Shown in pieces: positions 63,543 to 64,000 of a stretch of 64,000 nt of DNA (positions within the stretch are counted from its first letter, which is position 1; every line of letters starts with the position of its first letter). The DNA is from an uncultured Mesorhizobium sp. Its GTDB lineage: Bacteria; Pseudomonadota; Alphaproteobacteria; Rhizobiales; Rhizobiaceae. A program made the translations under genes and the position numbers. The notes under the pieces were generated by a model, which worked only from the letters and a program-made list of their open reading frames with translations, did not search any database and was not told the DNA's origin. The DNA lies in assembly GCA_937958475.1 (NCBI GenBank), contig CALFXR010000066.1:1-64000 (forward strand), given 5' to 3'.

Positions 63543-64000
63543 ATGGCCGACGAACTGGCGAACGCTGAGATTGAGAGCGCATGGGCCCTCTATGTCGCCG
63601 CCGAAGCGCATGGCGCCCGCAGCGAAAAGACGGATGCGCTGCGCCGGCTCGTCGCGTCGGTACAGTCGCAGGATCGCTCCGCGCAGGTCGCGTTTGTCGA
63701 ATGGTACTGTCGAAACCACCTGGACAGCAGGGATAGGGGCGAAGGAGAGATCTCCGCCGGACCATGGATGAGGCTCCCGCTCTTCCGCGAAGTGTTCGTC
63801 GATGTGCTTGAGACCGGACGCATCCAGTCTCGGCCGAACTACGCCCGCTGGATGGCCCAGCTGTACGCGCTGTTGTGCCGTCGGAACGGTTCGTACCTCA
63901 TCTACGAACCGACGAGGGAGGCGCTATTGGCGGAGGCGCTCGACCTTGATCCCGGCGACGACCGCGCCAGAGCCATGCTGGTATCGGCGCTCCTCGGCAG
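63543..64000 (+). CDS. Hypothetical protein, N-terminal part (runs off window)
   Basis: An open frame from ATG at 63543 to the window end (152 codons, no stop). The start MADELANAEIESAWALYVAAEAHGAR is helical; later parts include LPLFREVFVDVLETG and LLAEALDLDPGDDRARAMLVSALLG, a tetratricopeptide-like or helical-repeat appearance. No signal peptide. It diverges from polA with 69 bases between the starts. Family not recognised. Confidence 0.65.
   Translation, partial: MADELANAEIESAWALYVAAEAHGARSEKTDALRRLVASVQSQDRSAQVAFVEWYCRNHLDSRDRGEGEISAGPWMRLPLFREVFVDVLETGRIQSRPNYARWMAQLYALLCRRNGSYLIYEPTREALLAEALDLDPGDDRARAMLVSALLG

Overview
The window reads as chromosomal DNA of a high-GC alphaproteobacterium, most likely a member of the Hyphomicrobiales (Rhizobiales) near the Phyllobacteriaceae. 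This rests on recognisable gene neighbourhoods (trpF-trpB-trpA-accD-folC-trxA; infC, rpmI-rplT-pheS-pheT; dnaK, dnaJ and a rhizobial-type pmtA), NodF/NodE-like acyl carrier protein and ketosynthase genes, DUF2852, DUF29 and BTLCP families, and an infC gene that starts with ATT. Taxonomy is inferred from gene content; no search was run. No rRNA or tRNA genes, CRISPR array, transposase, prophage or origin was recognised.

Layout. 1-11282 holds a urease locus on the minus strand, in the transcription order ureD, ureA, DUF1272, hupE/ureJ, ureB, ureC, two DUF29 genes, an ABM monooxygenase, a membrane protein, a GST, ureE, ureF, DUF3995 and ureG (cut by the window edge). It is broken twice by plus-strand genes: a di-haem cytochrome c plus an exported protein between ureB and ureC, and a catalytic-domain-only acyltransferase after ureC. 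11479-15158 (plus) carries a NodF/NodE-like pair, a second GST and an aromatic/aspartate aminotransferase. 15231-24786 (minus) carries a BTLCP peptidase, a PHA depolymerase, small enzymes, pyrF, pmtA, dnaJ, a membrane protein and dnaK. A divergent M48 peptidase and ilvD follow. 28248-31656 (plus) encodes an MlaC-like protein with a LolD/MacB-type ATPase and permease, then an exostosin-like protein.

33565-39901 (minus) is the translation block infC, methyltransferase, rpmI, rplT, pheS, a DUF4160/DUF2442 pair, pheT. 40090-44377 (plus) has a hydrolase, BenE, DUF2852, a YgjP-type metalloprotease and an orphan CbiM. 44486-50410 (plus) is trpF-trpB-[toxin-antitoxin]-trpA-accD-folC, ending at a shared terminator with trxA.

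50945-59190 (minus) is the most unusual part. Five tightly packed genes encode an exported metacaspase-like protease, an exported cysteine-rich small protein, a single-pass membrane protein, a WD40-caspase fusion and a MEMO-CapA fusion. Every downstream step overlaps or nearly abuts the next gene, so they probably form one envelope-located unit whose function is unknown. 59559-64000 holds a Zur-type regulator, a lower-GC orphan gene, polA carrying a 114-bp palindromic element inserted in frame, and the start of a gene running off the window.
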